A DNA stretch of 38,454 bases from Pseudomonadota bacterium (GTDB lineage: Bacteria; Pseudomonadota; Gammaproteobacteria; Competibacterales; Competibacteraceae), in NCBI GenBank assembly GCA_030917925.1, contig JAUPTV010000068.1, positions 1 through 38,454 on the forward strand, in the 5' to 3' direction. Numbering within the stretch: the stretch's first letter is position 1; each line of letters opens with the position of its first letter. Positions 7,426-15,237 of the stretch are shown here, one piece after another. The position numbers were made by a program, and so were the translations under genes. Under the pieces are notes generated by a model. That model was not told where the DNA came from and searched no databases. It saw nothing but the letters and a program-made list of their open reading frames with translations.

Positions 7426-7734
7426 CTAATAGTCACTGACGGTTTCAACATCGATCTTGTCGTATTGGGTATGCGTACCCACAAACTTGATCCAAACGAT
7501 TTCGGCGGCGTACTGCACTTCAACGACGAGACGGTACTTGTTGCCGCCTATATTGAAAACAACCCGGTTGTTTCCGCAAATACTGGCGCTTGCGTACAAG
7601 TCTTTGATGTCTTGAGGCGTTTTCCACGAAGCGGTAGATGCTTCGTCGTGCCAAGCTTCAAGCGGGCCTTGTGCATCGGCGTAGCGCTTCTGCCCCCAAA
7701 ACCGCCGAAGAGTACTTTTAGCAATAACTCGCAT
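7426..7734 (-). CDS. higB: HigB-family mRNA interferase toxin
   Basis: This 102-residue protein matches the HigB toxin family (RelE fold, ribosome-dependent mRNA cleavage). Family marks are the start MRVIAKSTLRRFW, a central AWHDEASTASWKTPQDIK, the block NRVVFNIGGNKYRLVVEV, and the C-terminal WIKFVGTHTQYDKID with the HxxYD-like residues. A GGGAGAG purine run precedes the start. It is the first gene of a two-gene operon with higA. The pair interrupts the space between the sulfurtransferase and orn, and with the attC-like site upstream it resembles a cassette-borne or transferred module. Confidence 0.9.
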   Translation of the reverse strand: MRVIAKSTLRRFWGQKRYADAQGPLEAWHDEASTASWKTPQDIKDLYASASICGNNRVVFNIGGNKYRLVVEVQYAAEIVWIKFVGTHTQYDKIDVETVSDY

Positions 7735-7743
7735 ACGCCCATC

Positions 7744-7766
7744 TCTCCCGAATTGGGAGAACTATA
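7744..7766 (-). promoter_or_regulatory. Probable higBA promoter -10 and operator palindrome
   Basis: On the minus strand a TATAGT -10-like hexamer (complement of 7761-7766) is followed immediately by an inverted repeat, TCTCCC-AATTC-GGGAGA (7744-7760), just before the higB start. That position suits autorepression by HigA. No convincing -35 is visible. Confidence 0.5.
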
Positions 7767-7825
7767 CCACCCATTTTTGGAGGAGACTAGCCGGTATTCA
7801 GTGGGGGTTGAGGCCATGACTGGGC

Positions 7826-7883
7826 ACCTAACGCCAAAGCTTAGCGGTGAGCGAAGCGAGTCCGCTGCAACGCCAAGTTAGGT
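7826..7883 (-). repeat. Integron attC-like recombination site
   Basis: The outer boxes ACCTAAC (7826-7832) and GTTAGGT (7877-7883) are perfect inverted repeats and fit the attC R''/R' consensus (RYYYAAC and GTTRRRY). Between them lie AGCGG (7843-7847) and CCGCT (7862-7866) around a GAGCGAAGCGAG loop, a common core of proteobacterial attC sites. Total length is 58 bp. The intermediate L-box pairing is weak. The stop codon of the small gene at 7885 lies 1 bp from the box, as expected for a cassette on the minus strand. No integrase or second attC is in the window. Confidence 0.5.
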
Positions 7884-7884
7884 T

Positions 7885-8049
7885 CTATAGCTGTGGGTTA
7901 GAGGGTGGTGAAATAACAAACCACCCTTCTGCTGCGTGTTTTTCCTGCCGGGCTTTCATGTCGGCATAAATTCTATCCAAGTCATAACCCATACTTGCGG
8001 CATGTTGTTCGCGAACATTGCGAACTTCTTGAATAATGCTATCACTCAT
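7885..8049 (-). CDS. Small conserved-type protein, 54 residues, possible cassette gene
   Basis: The protein (MSDSIIQEVRNVREQHAASM followed by GYDLDRIYADMKARQEKHAA) resembles a widespread group of unnamed 50-70 residue proteins usually found beside toxin genes, with the pattern xxIIxEVRxxRExxAxxxxYDLxxIxxDxK. I know no proven function. The ATG at 8047-8049 has a strong Shine-Dalgarno, GGAGG, five to six bases upstream. The start overlaps the stop of a short open frame (ATGAGTGA), suggesting former translational coupling to an upstream gene. The stop abuts the attC-like site. A promoter with a palindromic operator lies about 100 bp upstream. An in-frame TTG at 8149-8151 is less likely as the start. 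Confidence 0.65.
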   Translation of the reverse strand: MSDSIIQEVRNVREQHAASMGYDLDRIYADMKARQEKHAAEGWFVISPPSNPQL

Positions 8050-8158
8050 TTTCGCCTCCAATAAGCTCTTCGGGCGTACAAATAAACGGTAAAAATAGGC
8101 ATTTGTACTGGAAGTTATCAGCGATTCGGGCTTGGATTTCCGGGTTGGCAAATTGTAT
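8042..8158 (-). pseudogene. 3' remnant of an unidentified gene coupled to the small cassette gene
   Basis: The frame ending with TGA at 8042-8044 is open for 38 codons back to a TAG at 8159-8161 and has no ATG or GTG start. It reads FANPEIQARIADNF and then QYKCLFLPFICTPEELIGG, which looks like genuine coding sequence rather than leader. Its stop overlaps the ATG of the downstream small gene, as in toxin-antitoxin operons. I infer the truncated C-terminus of a partner protein, perhaps a toxin, but cannot name the family. Confidence 0.35.
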
Positions 8159-8180
8159 CTATTTGATACAATATCGTCAA
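8152..8180 (-). promoter_or_regulatory. Sigma-70 promoter overlapped by a perfect inverted repeat
   Basis: On the minus strand TTGACG (complement of 8175-8180), a 17-bp spacer and TACAAT (complement of 8152-8157) make a near-consensus promoter. The inverted repeat ATTGTATC-N5-GATACAAT (8152-8172) covers the spacer and the -10, a classic repressor operator position. It points at the 54-residue gene. The repressor is unknown. Confidence 0.6.
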
Positions 8181-8229
8181 TGGCTTCCGAAAAATGCCCC
8201 TTATCTCAGAATACTTACTACCTCTCCGG

Positions 8230-8772
8230 CTATTGAGCCACAAACAGCCGTTCCCGGTAGAAACGCAACTCATCAATGGAATCACGGATATCCTGCAACG
8301 CCAGATGGGTTGAGGACTTGTTGAAGCCCTTGATTCGTCCAGGATACCAGCGTCGGCCCAGTTCCTTGACCGTGCTAACATCCAGATTGCGGTAATGGAA
8401 AAACGCTTCGAGTTCCGGCATACACCGCGCCATAAACCGCCGATCCTGGCAAATGCTGTTGCCGCACATCGGCGACTGGCCCGGAGGCACATACTGGCGC
8501 AGGAATTCCAGGGTCTGCTGTTCCGCCATCCGTTCGTCGAGGCGACTCGCACGAATCCGCGCCACCAACCCGGATTCGCCATGCTGCTTGCGATTCCAGT
8601 CATCCATCGCCGCCAGCAGGTCATCCGGCTGATGAATCGCCAGCATCGGCCCTTCAGCGAGCAGGTTCAACTGGCTGTCCGTCACAATGGTGGCGATTTC
8701 AATAATGCGGTCGGTCTGCGGCTCCAGGCCGGTCATTTCCAAATCGATCCAAATCAAATTATCAGGAGACAT
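8230..8772 (-). CDS. orn: Oligoribonuclease
   Basis: This is the 3'-5' exoribonuclease of the DEDDh family that degrades 2-5-nt RNAs and pGpG, the product of c-di-GMP breakdown. It has 180 residues, matching E. coli Orn (181). Catalytic residues are D10 and E12 (WIDLEMTGL), D110 (NSICQDRRF), and H156/D161 (HLALQD). I chose the ATG at 8770-8772 because [16 protein letters not shown] matches the family start; an upstream in-frame ATG at 8809 would add 13 unrelated residues. It is divergent from rsgA across about 90 bp, the usual neighbourhood. Its role in pGpG removal fits the two c-di-GMP enzymes encoded nearby. Confidence 0.96.
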   Translation of the reverse strand: MSPDNLIWIDLEMTGLEPQTDRIIEIATIVTDSQLNLLAEGPMLAIHQPDDLLAAMDDWNRKQHGESGLVARIRASRLDERMAEQQTLEFLRQYVPPGQSPMCGNSICQDRRFMARCMPELEAFFHYRNLDVSTVKELGRRWYPGRIKGFNKSSTHLALQDIRDSIDELRFYRERLFVAQ

Positions 8773-8861
8773 AGCGTGTACAAAATCAGTGTCAGGGATG
8801 AAGAAGACCATCAGTTTACCCTGATTAGGCCCATCGCGCCCGGTCGGCGCACGGAGCGGCT

Positions 8862-9884
8862 ATGGCCGGTCGGCGACTGACCCAGCGCCAGCAGGCGCGT
8901 ATTCAAACCTCACAGGATCGTCGCCGGCAACGGGTCGATCAAGCAGAAGCGGGCGCTAGCGACGTGACCCTGAGTTCCGAGCAAACCGGCCTGGTGATTA
9001 CCCATTATGGCGCGGCGCTGATCGTTGAAGATCAGCAGGGCGTTTTGCAGCGCTGCACGGTGCGGCAGAATTTGGGCAAACTGGCCTGTGGCGACCAGGT
9101 GATCTGGCAGGCGTCCAGCGCCGGCGATGGGGTGGTGACGGCAGTCGCTGAACGGCGCTCGCTGCTGACCCGTCCTGGTTATCGCGGTGAACTGCGCATG
9201 GTCGCCGCCAATCTCGACGCGGTAGCCGTGGTGTTCGCACCGGTTCCGGAATTCAGTGAACCGCTGATTGACCGCTATCTGACCGCCCTGATCGCAATTG
9301 GCGTTCAGGCGCTGCTGGTGCTGAATAAAGTGGATTTGCTGGAGCTATCGGCGCGGACGGCGTTGCTGGAGCGGTTGGAGCCTTATCGCCGGATTGGTTA
9401 TCCGGTGTTGCTGGCCAGCAGCCATACGGCGCATGGGCTGGACGAGTTGCGGCACTGGCTGTGTGGGCGAACCAGCCTGTTGGTCGGGCAGTCGGGCGTG
9501 GGCAAATCTTCGCTGATCAAGGCGTTGCTGCCGGATCGGGATATCCGCATTCAGGCGGTCTCCGCGGCCACTGGCCTCGGCGCGCATACTACCAGCGCCA
9601 GTACGCTCTATCACCTCCCGGATGGTGGGGATTTGATCGACTCGCCGGGGGTGCGCAGTTTTGAACTGGGGGACATCCGTCCGGGCGATCTGGAACGCGG
9701 ATTTCCCGAACTCGCTCCGCATCTGGGACGCTGCCGGTTTTCCGATTGTCGCCATGCTGCGGAACCTGAATGCGCCTTGCAGGAGGCGGTGAAACGGGGT
9801 GAAGTGACGCGGCGACGGCTGGACAGTTACCTGGAATTGCGGGCGGCGCTGGGTGCGATGAGTCCGGGACGGGCTGGCCCATAA
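8862..9884 (+). CDS. rsgA: Ribosome small-subunit GTPase RsgA
   Basis: This is a circularly permuted GTPase that helps late 30S subunit maturation, 340 residues. The basic N-terminus (MAGRRLTQRQQARIQ) and OB fold are followed by the permuted motif order: G4 NKVD (155-158), G1 GQSGVGKSS (209-217), G3 DSPG (260-263). The C-terminal zinc site is C291, C296, H298 and C304 (CRFSDCRHAAEPEC). Length and motifs match the family. It is divergent from orn and ends 27 bp from the convergent stop of the next gene. No strong Shine-Dalgarno is visible before the ATG, but this start fits the family's basic N-terminus. Confidence 0.96.
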   Translation: MAGRRLTQRQQARIQTSQDRRRQRVDQAEAGASDVTLSSEQTGLVITHYGAALIVEDQQGVLQRCTVRQNLGKLACGDQVIWQASSAGDGVVTAVAERRSLLTRPGYRGELRMVAANLDAVAVVFAPVPEFSEPLIDRYLTALIAIGVQALLVLNKVDLLELSARTALLERLEPYRRIGYPVLLASSHTAHGLDELRHWLCGRTSLLVGQSGVGKSSLIKALLPDRDIRIQAVSAATGLGAHTTSASTLYHLPDGGDLIDSPGVRSFELGDIRPGDLERGFPELAPHLGRCRFSDCRHAAEPECALQEAVKRGEVTRRRLDSYLELRAALGAMSPGRAGP

Positions 9885-9911
9885 AATGAATGTGTGCGCC
9901 ATCTGGGGCAA

Positions 9912-11459
9912 TTAACCCGTCGCCTCAAACATCCGAATCGCATTGCGTCCAGCGCCCTTCGCCTGATACATCGCCGCATCGGCCCGCTTGAGCAGTTCCT
10001 GCCCAGCGGTTTCCCGGCCCTGAAACAGCACCACCCCGATGCTCGATGAACACTGATGCTCGATCCATTCGGTGGACTGATCATCGTGGCCGATAGACAG
10101 CCGATAAGGCTCAGTCAACGCATTGCGGATTTTTTCGGCAATGGCCATCGCCTGGACCCGCGCCGCCGCCGGGTCGGCATGGAGTCCGCCCAGCAACACC
10201 ACAAATTCATCGCCGCCAAGACGCGCCACCGTATCCAGTTCACGCACGCTGCCAGTCAGTCGCCGGGCGACTTCAATCAGCAGCAAGTCACCCACCGCAT
10301 GACCCTGCTCGTCATTGAGCGGCTTGAAGTTATCGAGATCGAGCAGCATCAGCGCGCCATGCTGCCCTGTCCGCCGGCTGGCCGCCAGGCCCACCGCCAG
10401 CCGGTCTTGCAACAGGCGCCGATTGGACAGCCCGGTTAAGCTGTCGTAATAGGCAAGGTCGCGAATCTTTTCCTCAGTCTGCTTGCGTTCAGTAATGTTG
10501 GTATGCACCACCACCACATTTTTATTGTCCTGCCCTAATGGAGTGACAGTCATCAGAAACCAGCGCTGTTCCTGCGGTGAATGGCAGGGATATTCCAGAC
10601 TGAAGGTCGACAGACGACCCTCAAGCACGGCCAGAATGCCCTCGTGGGCGTCGCGGGCCTCCACCGAGGTTTCCGTAGTAATCTTGGCGCTGCTGCGACA
10701 AATATCCAAATAGTTGGCACCGACCTCGGTATTGGGCGCCTGTTGGCCAGGCTCCGGATGGTTCTCCCGCGCAAAGCGCCGCCAGGCTTCATTGACCGCC
10801 ACAATCACCCCGTGGTGATCCAGCACGGCGATATGATTCGATACCGAATCGAGAATACCCTGCAAAAAGACCTGACTTTCGCGCAAGGCGTCCTCTAGCG
10901 CCTGCTGCTCACTGATGTCGTGGACAACCACCAGCAATAGCGGTTGCAACGAAGATAACAATGCCGAATCCGGGTCATGACGTCCGGTCAGCCGTGCCTG
11001 GAATGCGTGACCGTTCCGCCCCTGGAAGAAGGCATCAATGCTCTTCCCGGCAGGATCATTAAAAAACGCCCGGAAACGACTGAGGAATTTCTCCCGGTCC
11101 AACCCGATCATGAAATTCGCCAGCGCCTGACCAATCAAGTCGGAACTTTCCCAACCTACCAGTCTGGCGAAGGTTTGATTGACATACTGGATAATCCCAC
11201 GGCGATCCAGACTCAGATAACCGACCGGTGCCTGATGATATAGTCGGGCGTAGCGATCCCGACTATCCTCTAACTGGTTCTGGATACTCCGCAAGTTTTC
11301 ATTCTGGAGTTCCAGTTCGATCTGATAAACCGACAGATCATGGATCAGGCGCACAATCTCGTTCGGAGCAAGATCCAGCCCGTCTTCTTCGGCCTGACTC
11401 AGCAAAGCTTCGGCCCGTTCGCGCAAGGAACGCTGGCGATTATCCATCGGTACACTCAC
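9912..11459 (-). CDS. PAS-PAS-GGDEF diguanylate cyclase
   Basis: This 515-residue protein makes c-di-GMP from two GTP. A short coiled N-terminus is followed by two PAS domains (about 66-187 and 195-325) and a GGDEF domain (about 335-510). The active site is GGDEF at 415-419. The inhibitory I-site RELD (406-409) sits exactly five residues upstream, so product inhibition is expected. There is no transmembrane segment, so it should be a soluble sensor; no heme or FAD residues stand out in the PAS domains. I chose the GTG at 11457-11459 because GGAGG lies seven bases upstream; an ATG four codons in is possible. It follows the phytochrome-type gene on the same strand with an 86-bp gap, so the two may be co-transcribed. 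Confidence 0.93.
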   Translation of the reverse strand: MSVPMDNRQRSLRERAEALLSQAEEDGLDLAPNEIVRLIHDLSVYQIELELQNENLRSIQNQLEDSRDRYARLYHQAPVGYLSLDRRGIIQYVNQTFARLVGWESSDLIGQALANFMIGLDREKFLSRFRAFFNDPAGKSIDAFFQGRNGHAFQARLTGRHDPDSALLSSLQPLLLVVVHDISEQQALEDALRESQVFLQGILDSVSNHIAVLDHHGVIVAVNEAWRRFARENHPEPGQQAPNTEVGANYLDICRSSAKITTETSVEARDAHEGILAVLEGRLSTFSLEYPCHSPQEQRWFLMTVTPLGQDNKNVVVVHTNITERKQTEEKIRDLAYYDSLTGLSNRRLLQDRLAVGLAASRRTGQHGALMLLDLDNFKPLNDEQGHAVGDLLLIEVARRLTGSVRELDTVARLGGDEFVVLLGGLHADPAAARVQAMAIAEKIRNALTEPYRLSIGHDDQSTEWIEHQCSSSIGVVLFQGRETAGQELLKRADAAMYQAKGAGRNAIRMFEATG

Positions 11460-11545
11460 CCCATACCCTCCGGCGGGTCACGCCTATCTTTATCAAAGAA
11501 CCACGCACTGACTCCATATCGCTAGCACCCGTTGTCAGGCTGTCT

Positions 11546-14500
11546 CTAAACCATTGGCGGCTGGATCGCCAGGGTTTCCAGCAATTCCGGTAGCGGTCGT
11601 GGCCGGCTATAGAGATAGCCCTGATATTCATCACAGCCCAGCGATTTTAACAACGCCAGTTCCGCCTCGGTCTCAACGCCCTCCGCCAGGGTTTTCAGCC
11701 CCAGCGCGTGTCCCAGACTGACAATCGCTTTGGTAATTAATAGTTGATCAGGATTGCCCGCCAACCCGTGGACGAAAGCCCGATCAATTTTCAGCGTGTC
11801 TACCGGAAATTGGCACAGGTAGGCGAGACTGGAATAGCCCGTGCCAAAATCATCAATCGCCAGCGAACATCCCATCTCCTTGAGTTCTCGCAACAACCGC
11901 AGACTCAGGACATCTTGCTCCATGATCACCGTTTCGGTAATTTCCAGCTCGATACACTCTGCGGCTACTTCAGCTTCAGCCATGATAGCCGCGATCTCCC
12001 TCGCCAGTTGTTCACGCTGAAATTGCCGTCCGGACAAATTGACCGCAATAGTGATGCCATGCAATCCAGCATGGGTCAACGCACGGCTGTCCGCACAGGC
12101 CCGCCGCAGGATCCAGTCGCCCAGCGGCGCAATCAGGCCGGTTTCTTCCGCAATGGGAATGAAGTTCGCTGGACTGATCAGTTTGCCATCCTCAGTGCGC
12201 CAGCGAATTAACGCTTCCAGCCCGATCAGGCGATGGTCGTTAACAGTGACTTGCGGTTGGTAATGTAACTCGAATTGACCGAGTTCGATGGCCCGCTTGA
12301 GGCGGGTGCGCGCAGCGAGATGACCGGTTGCCTGGCATTCCAGTTCCGGTGAGTAAAACCGAAAACTGCTGGAGCGGTCGCGTTTAGCGGCGTACATGGC
12401 GATATCCGCGTAACGCAGCAGGGTTTCGGCATCCCGGCCGTCGCTGGGAAATACGGCAATGCCGATACTGCCGCGACTGTCGATTTCCTGACCCTCGATG
12501 ACAAAGGATTCGTGCAACGCCTGCGCGATCCGGTGGCCTACCCGTCTGATCAGTTCCACCCGGGCGCAAGGGGGGGTGCAAATGGCGAATTCGTCGCCGC
12601 CCAGTCGCGCAACCAGATCTTCAGGGCGCAGACTGTCGGTCATTCGTTGCGTGACCGCGCAGAGCAACTGATCGCCCACGGCGTGGCCCAGTGAGTCGTT
12701 CACATCCTTAAAGTGATCCAGATCAACCAGCATGACCCCTAACAGCAAACCTGATTGTGCAGCGGCTTCCAGCTCCTGGGCAAAGCGTTCCTGGAAACCG
12801 GTGCGATTCGGCAACCCGGTCAAAGCGTCACATTTGGCAAGGCGGGTCAGGCGGGTCTCCAGTTGACGCTGTTCGGTAATATCGCGAAATGACGCCAGCA
12901 CGGCTCTGGGCGCGTCGGCGGACTCCAGCGCTTTGGTGGTGAAAGCGATCCAGCGCGTTTCCGTCGCCTGCCGTAACGCGAAAACGCGATTATATTGCGG
13001 GACTCCGGTTTGCAGGGTCAGTGTAATCGGATGCCGACCAGGCGGGATAATTTCACCATTATGATCAATCAGTGGCCAGGCCGAATCGAAAATATTGGCG
13101 TTTTCCAGCGCATTAGCCGACAAGTGCAGCAGATGACAAGCGCTTTCGTTGGCGCTGATGATGCGCCCCTGTTGATTCACTACGATGACGCCTTCATCCA
13201 GTTGCGACATCACCTGCTGGTAACGCACTTCGCTGTCTTGCAGCGTCTGTTCCGCTTGCTTGCGGCTCGTAATATCGCGCTGAATGGAAATCCAGTGGGT
13301 AAGCCTGCTAGTCTGACCCGCCATCGGCGCAATGTCGATGTCCACCCAATAGGGACTGCCATTCTTGCGGTAATTGATCAATTCGGCGTGAACCGGTTGC
13401 CTGGCGATGAGCGCTGTCCTGACTCGATCCAGTTCCAGACGATCTGTCAATGGACCTTGCAACAGGCGGGGAGTCTGGCCGATCACGTCTTTTTGGGAAT
13501 ACCCGGTATGTCGTTCAAATGCTTCATTAACGAAGATGATGCGCGGCCCCGGATGATCGACCGGCCCGGCTTCGGTAATAATCACGATGTCATTTAAATA
13601 GGCCACCGACTGGTACAGACCCTGCAACTCGCGCTCCTGGCCTCGCTGCCGTTCGCTGTCCAGTTGCGCCCGAAAATCTCTGGCGGATTCCACTTCCTCG
13701 CGAGTCCAGGGCGGACTGTGCAGGCGCACGGTTTGCGCCCAGGCCGCAAACGACCGGCGTGGGCTGAGCCGACCATCCGGAGCGGTATCCAGCGCCTTGT
13801 CGGGATTGCCGCCCCATGTCACCTGACGCAGTTGTTCGCCGCGAAAGCCCATCAGGATCATCGGCGGCTGGCCGTCAAGGGAAAACGCGATGATCCCGGC
13901 GGCGGTCGCCGCGATGTCGGCAGTCCATGGCAAATGCTGACTCAGGCAGTCGGCGATAAAAAGCTCCGCTGACTCGGCGGGGAGACTGAGGGTTTTCAGT
14001 TCATCAGCAATTCTACGAATCAACGTCGGCGTCGGCGTCACGCCACCGGTGACCACCTCGGTGTCAAGAATCAGCGCTGCCCCCTCCGCGCCCAGTGCGC
14101 TCAAGGTATTCGCCAACTCCGGTCCAATGAGCAACGCATCGAAGCCCGCTCCCCGCCAGAGCACGGCCAGCGCCTGATTCCGGCATTGCTTGAGGTGCGC
14201 TGCGTAACTGCGGGAGCGGCATTCCTGCGCCATCGCCAGTTGATTGGACAAGTCCTGGGCGATCCAATCCACCAGTTCGCGGATAGCGCGGGATACCTTG
14301 CGCGACTGGGTGTGATGGCAAGCCAGCATCCCCCACAGCTCGCCTTCGCAAATCAGCGCGGTCGCGAGGGTGGCATGCACTTCCATATTGCGGAGATATT
14401 GCCGATGCACCGGCGACACGCTGCGTAATAGACTGCGGGACAGGTCGAGCGCCTGTCCGCTGACCGGATTGATGGCCGGAACCAGCAGTGCGGGCTGGTA

Positions 14501-15163
14501 ATTGACATCGACGATGACCGGGGCGCGATTGAGGAGATACAACCGCCGCGCCTGCGCCGGGATGTCCGAGGCGGGGAAATGAAGACCGAGGTACGAGACC
14601 AGATCGGCATGGCGCGATTCGGCGATCACTTCGCCATGCCAGTCCGTGTTGAACTGGTAAATCATCACCCGGTCATAACCGGTCAGTCGCCGAAACAGCG
14701 CAGTCGCCATCTGGGCCTTGGCGCGGAGTTCCGATTGGGTGCGAATCGCGTCAGATTCAGCTAACGCATACGCTAACCAATGATCGGTTCCCGCGTCTGC
14801 CGGGTCAGCAGGTTCGAGTTCCAGGACCGTGAGTTGATCGGATTGATGCACATAACCGGAAAACGCCAGATCGCCGGCAGCGGGTCGCCAGGAAAATGCC
14901 GCCAGCCGACTCGGCCACTCCAGGTAATACGCCAGCGCCGTGCGCACCGCTTCTGCCAGTTCCACCCCGAAAACTGTGGCTAACTCCTGATTCAGCAAAT
15001 CGGCCAGCGCCACGCCCAATAGGGCCTCACAGTTGGCCGTTGCTTGCGTGATCCGCAGTGTCGGCCCATGCAGCGCCAGCAGGACGCCATGCGGTTGAAT
15101 TGAACCGGGAAGGTGAATCGGTTCGGCTTCGCACTGACTAAAGTTGGCAGGTGGGAATTTCAT
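11546..15163 (-). CDS. Bacteriophytochrome with PAS-PAS-GGDEF-EAL output
   Basis: This 1205-residue protein is a red/far-red photoreceptor fused to c-di-GMP enzymes. The photosensory core is complete. The PAS_2 domain has the biliverdin-attachment cysteine C11 just before EPIHLPGSIQPHG. GAF (about 130-305) has PASDIP (197-202), H253 in SPVH, and ACHH. PHY (about 325-510) has the tongue motif PRRSF (468-472). Two PAS domains follow (about 520-640 and 645-765). The first resembles LOV, but the cysteine position reads GQTPRLLQG, so it is not flavin-photoactive. GGDEF is at 854-858 with I-site RPED at 845-848. EAL (982-984), DDFGTGYSSL and TLAEGVET are intact, so synthase and hydrolase may both be active. 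No heme oxygenase gene for biliverdin is in the window. The Shine-Dalgarno is weak. Confidence 0.95.
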   Translation of the reverse strand: MKFPPANFSQCEAEPIHLPGSIQPHGVLLALHGPTLRITQATANCEALLGVALADLLNQELATVFGVELAEAVRTALAYYLEWPSRLAAFSWRPAAGDLAFSGYVHQSDQLTVLELEPADPADAGTDHWLAYALAESDAIRTQSELRAKAQMATALFRRLTGYDRVMIYQFNTDWHGEVIAESRHADLVSYLGLHFPASDIPAQARRLYLLNRAPVIVDVNYQPALLVPAINPVSGQALDLSRSLLRSVSPVHRQYLRNMEVHATLATALICEGELWGMLACHHTQSRKVSRAIRELVDWIAQDLSNQLAMAQECRSRSYAAHLKQCRNQALAVLWRGAGFDALLIGPELANTLSALGAEGAALILDTEVVTGGVTPTPTLIRRIADELKTLSLPAESAELFIADCLSQHLPWTADIAATAAGIIAFSLDGQPPMILMGFRGEQLRQVTWGGNPDKALDTAPDGRLSPRRSFAAWAQTVRLHSPPWTREEVESARDFRAQLDSERQRGQERELQGLYQSVAYLNDIVIITEAGPVDHPGPRIIFVNEAFERHTGYSQKDVIGQTPRLLQGPLTDRLELDRVRTALIARQPVHAELINYRKNGSPYWVDIDIAPMAGQTSRLTHWISIQRDITSRKQAEQTLQDSEVRYQQVMSQLDEGVIVVNQQGRIISANESACHLLHLSANALENANIFDSAWPLIDHNGEIIPPGRHPITLTLQTGVPQYNRVFALRQATETRWIAFTTKALESADAPRAVLASFRDITEQRQLETRLTRLAKCDALTGLPNRTGFQERFAQELEAAAQSGLLLGVMLVDLDHFKDVNDSLGHAVGDQLLCAVTQRMTDSLRPEDLVARLGGDEFAICTPPCARVELIRRVGHRIAQALHESFVIEGQEIDSRGSIGIAVFPSDGRDAETLLRYADIAMYAAKRDRSSSFRFYSPELECQATGHLAARTRLKRAIELGQFELHYQPQVTVNDHRLIGLEALIRWRTEDGKLISPANFIPIAEETGLIAPLGDWILRRACADSRALTHAGLHGITIAVNLSGRQFQREQLAREIAAIMAEAEVAAECIELEITETVIMEQDVLSLRLLRELKEMGCSLAIDDFGTGYSSLAYLCQFPVDTLKIDRAFVHGLAGNPDQLLITKAIVSLGHALGLKTLAEGVETEAELALLKSLGCDEYQGYLYSRPRPLPELLETLAIQPPMV

Positions 15164-15237
15164 GAATGATGACTCTCTCTAATTTTTATATTTATCTAAC
15201 TGATTTGTTAATGATGATCACCTTGCGCCATAGATGG

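Noticed and set aside
13480-13620. LOV photoreceptor domain in the phytochrome-type protein
   Set aside because: The fold resembles LOV, but the flavin-binding cysteine position reads GQTPRLLQG, so it is an ordinary PAS domain.
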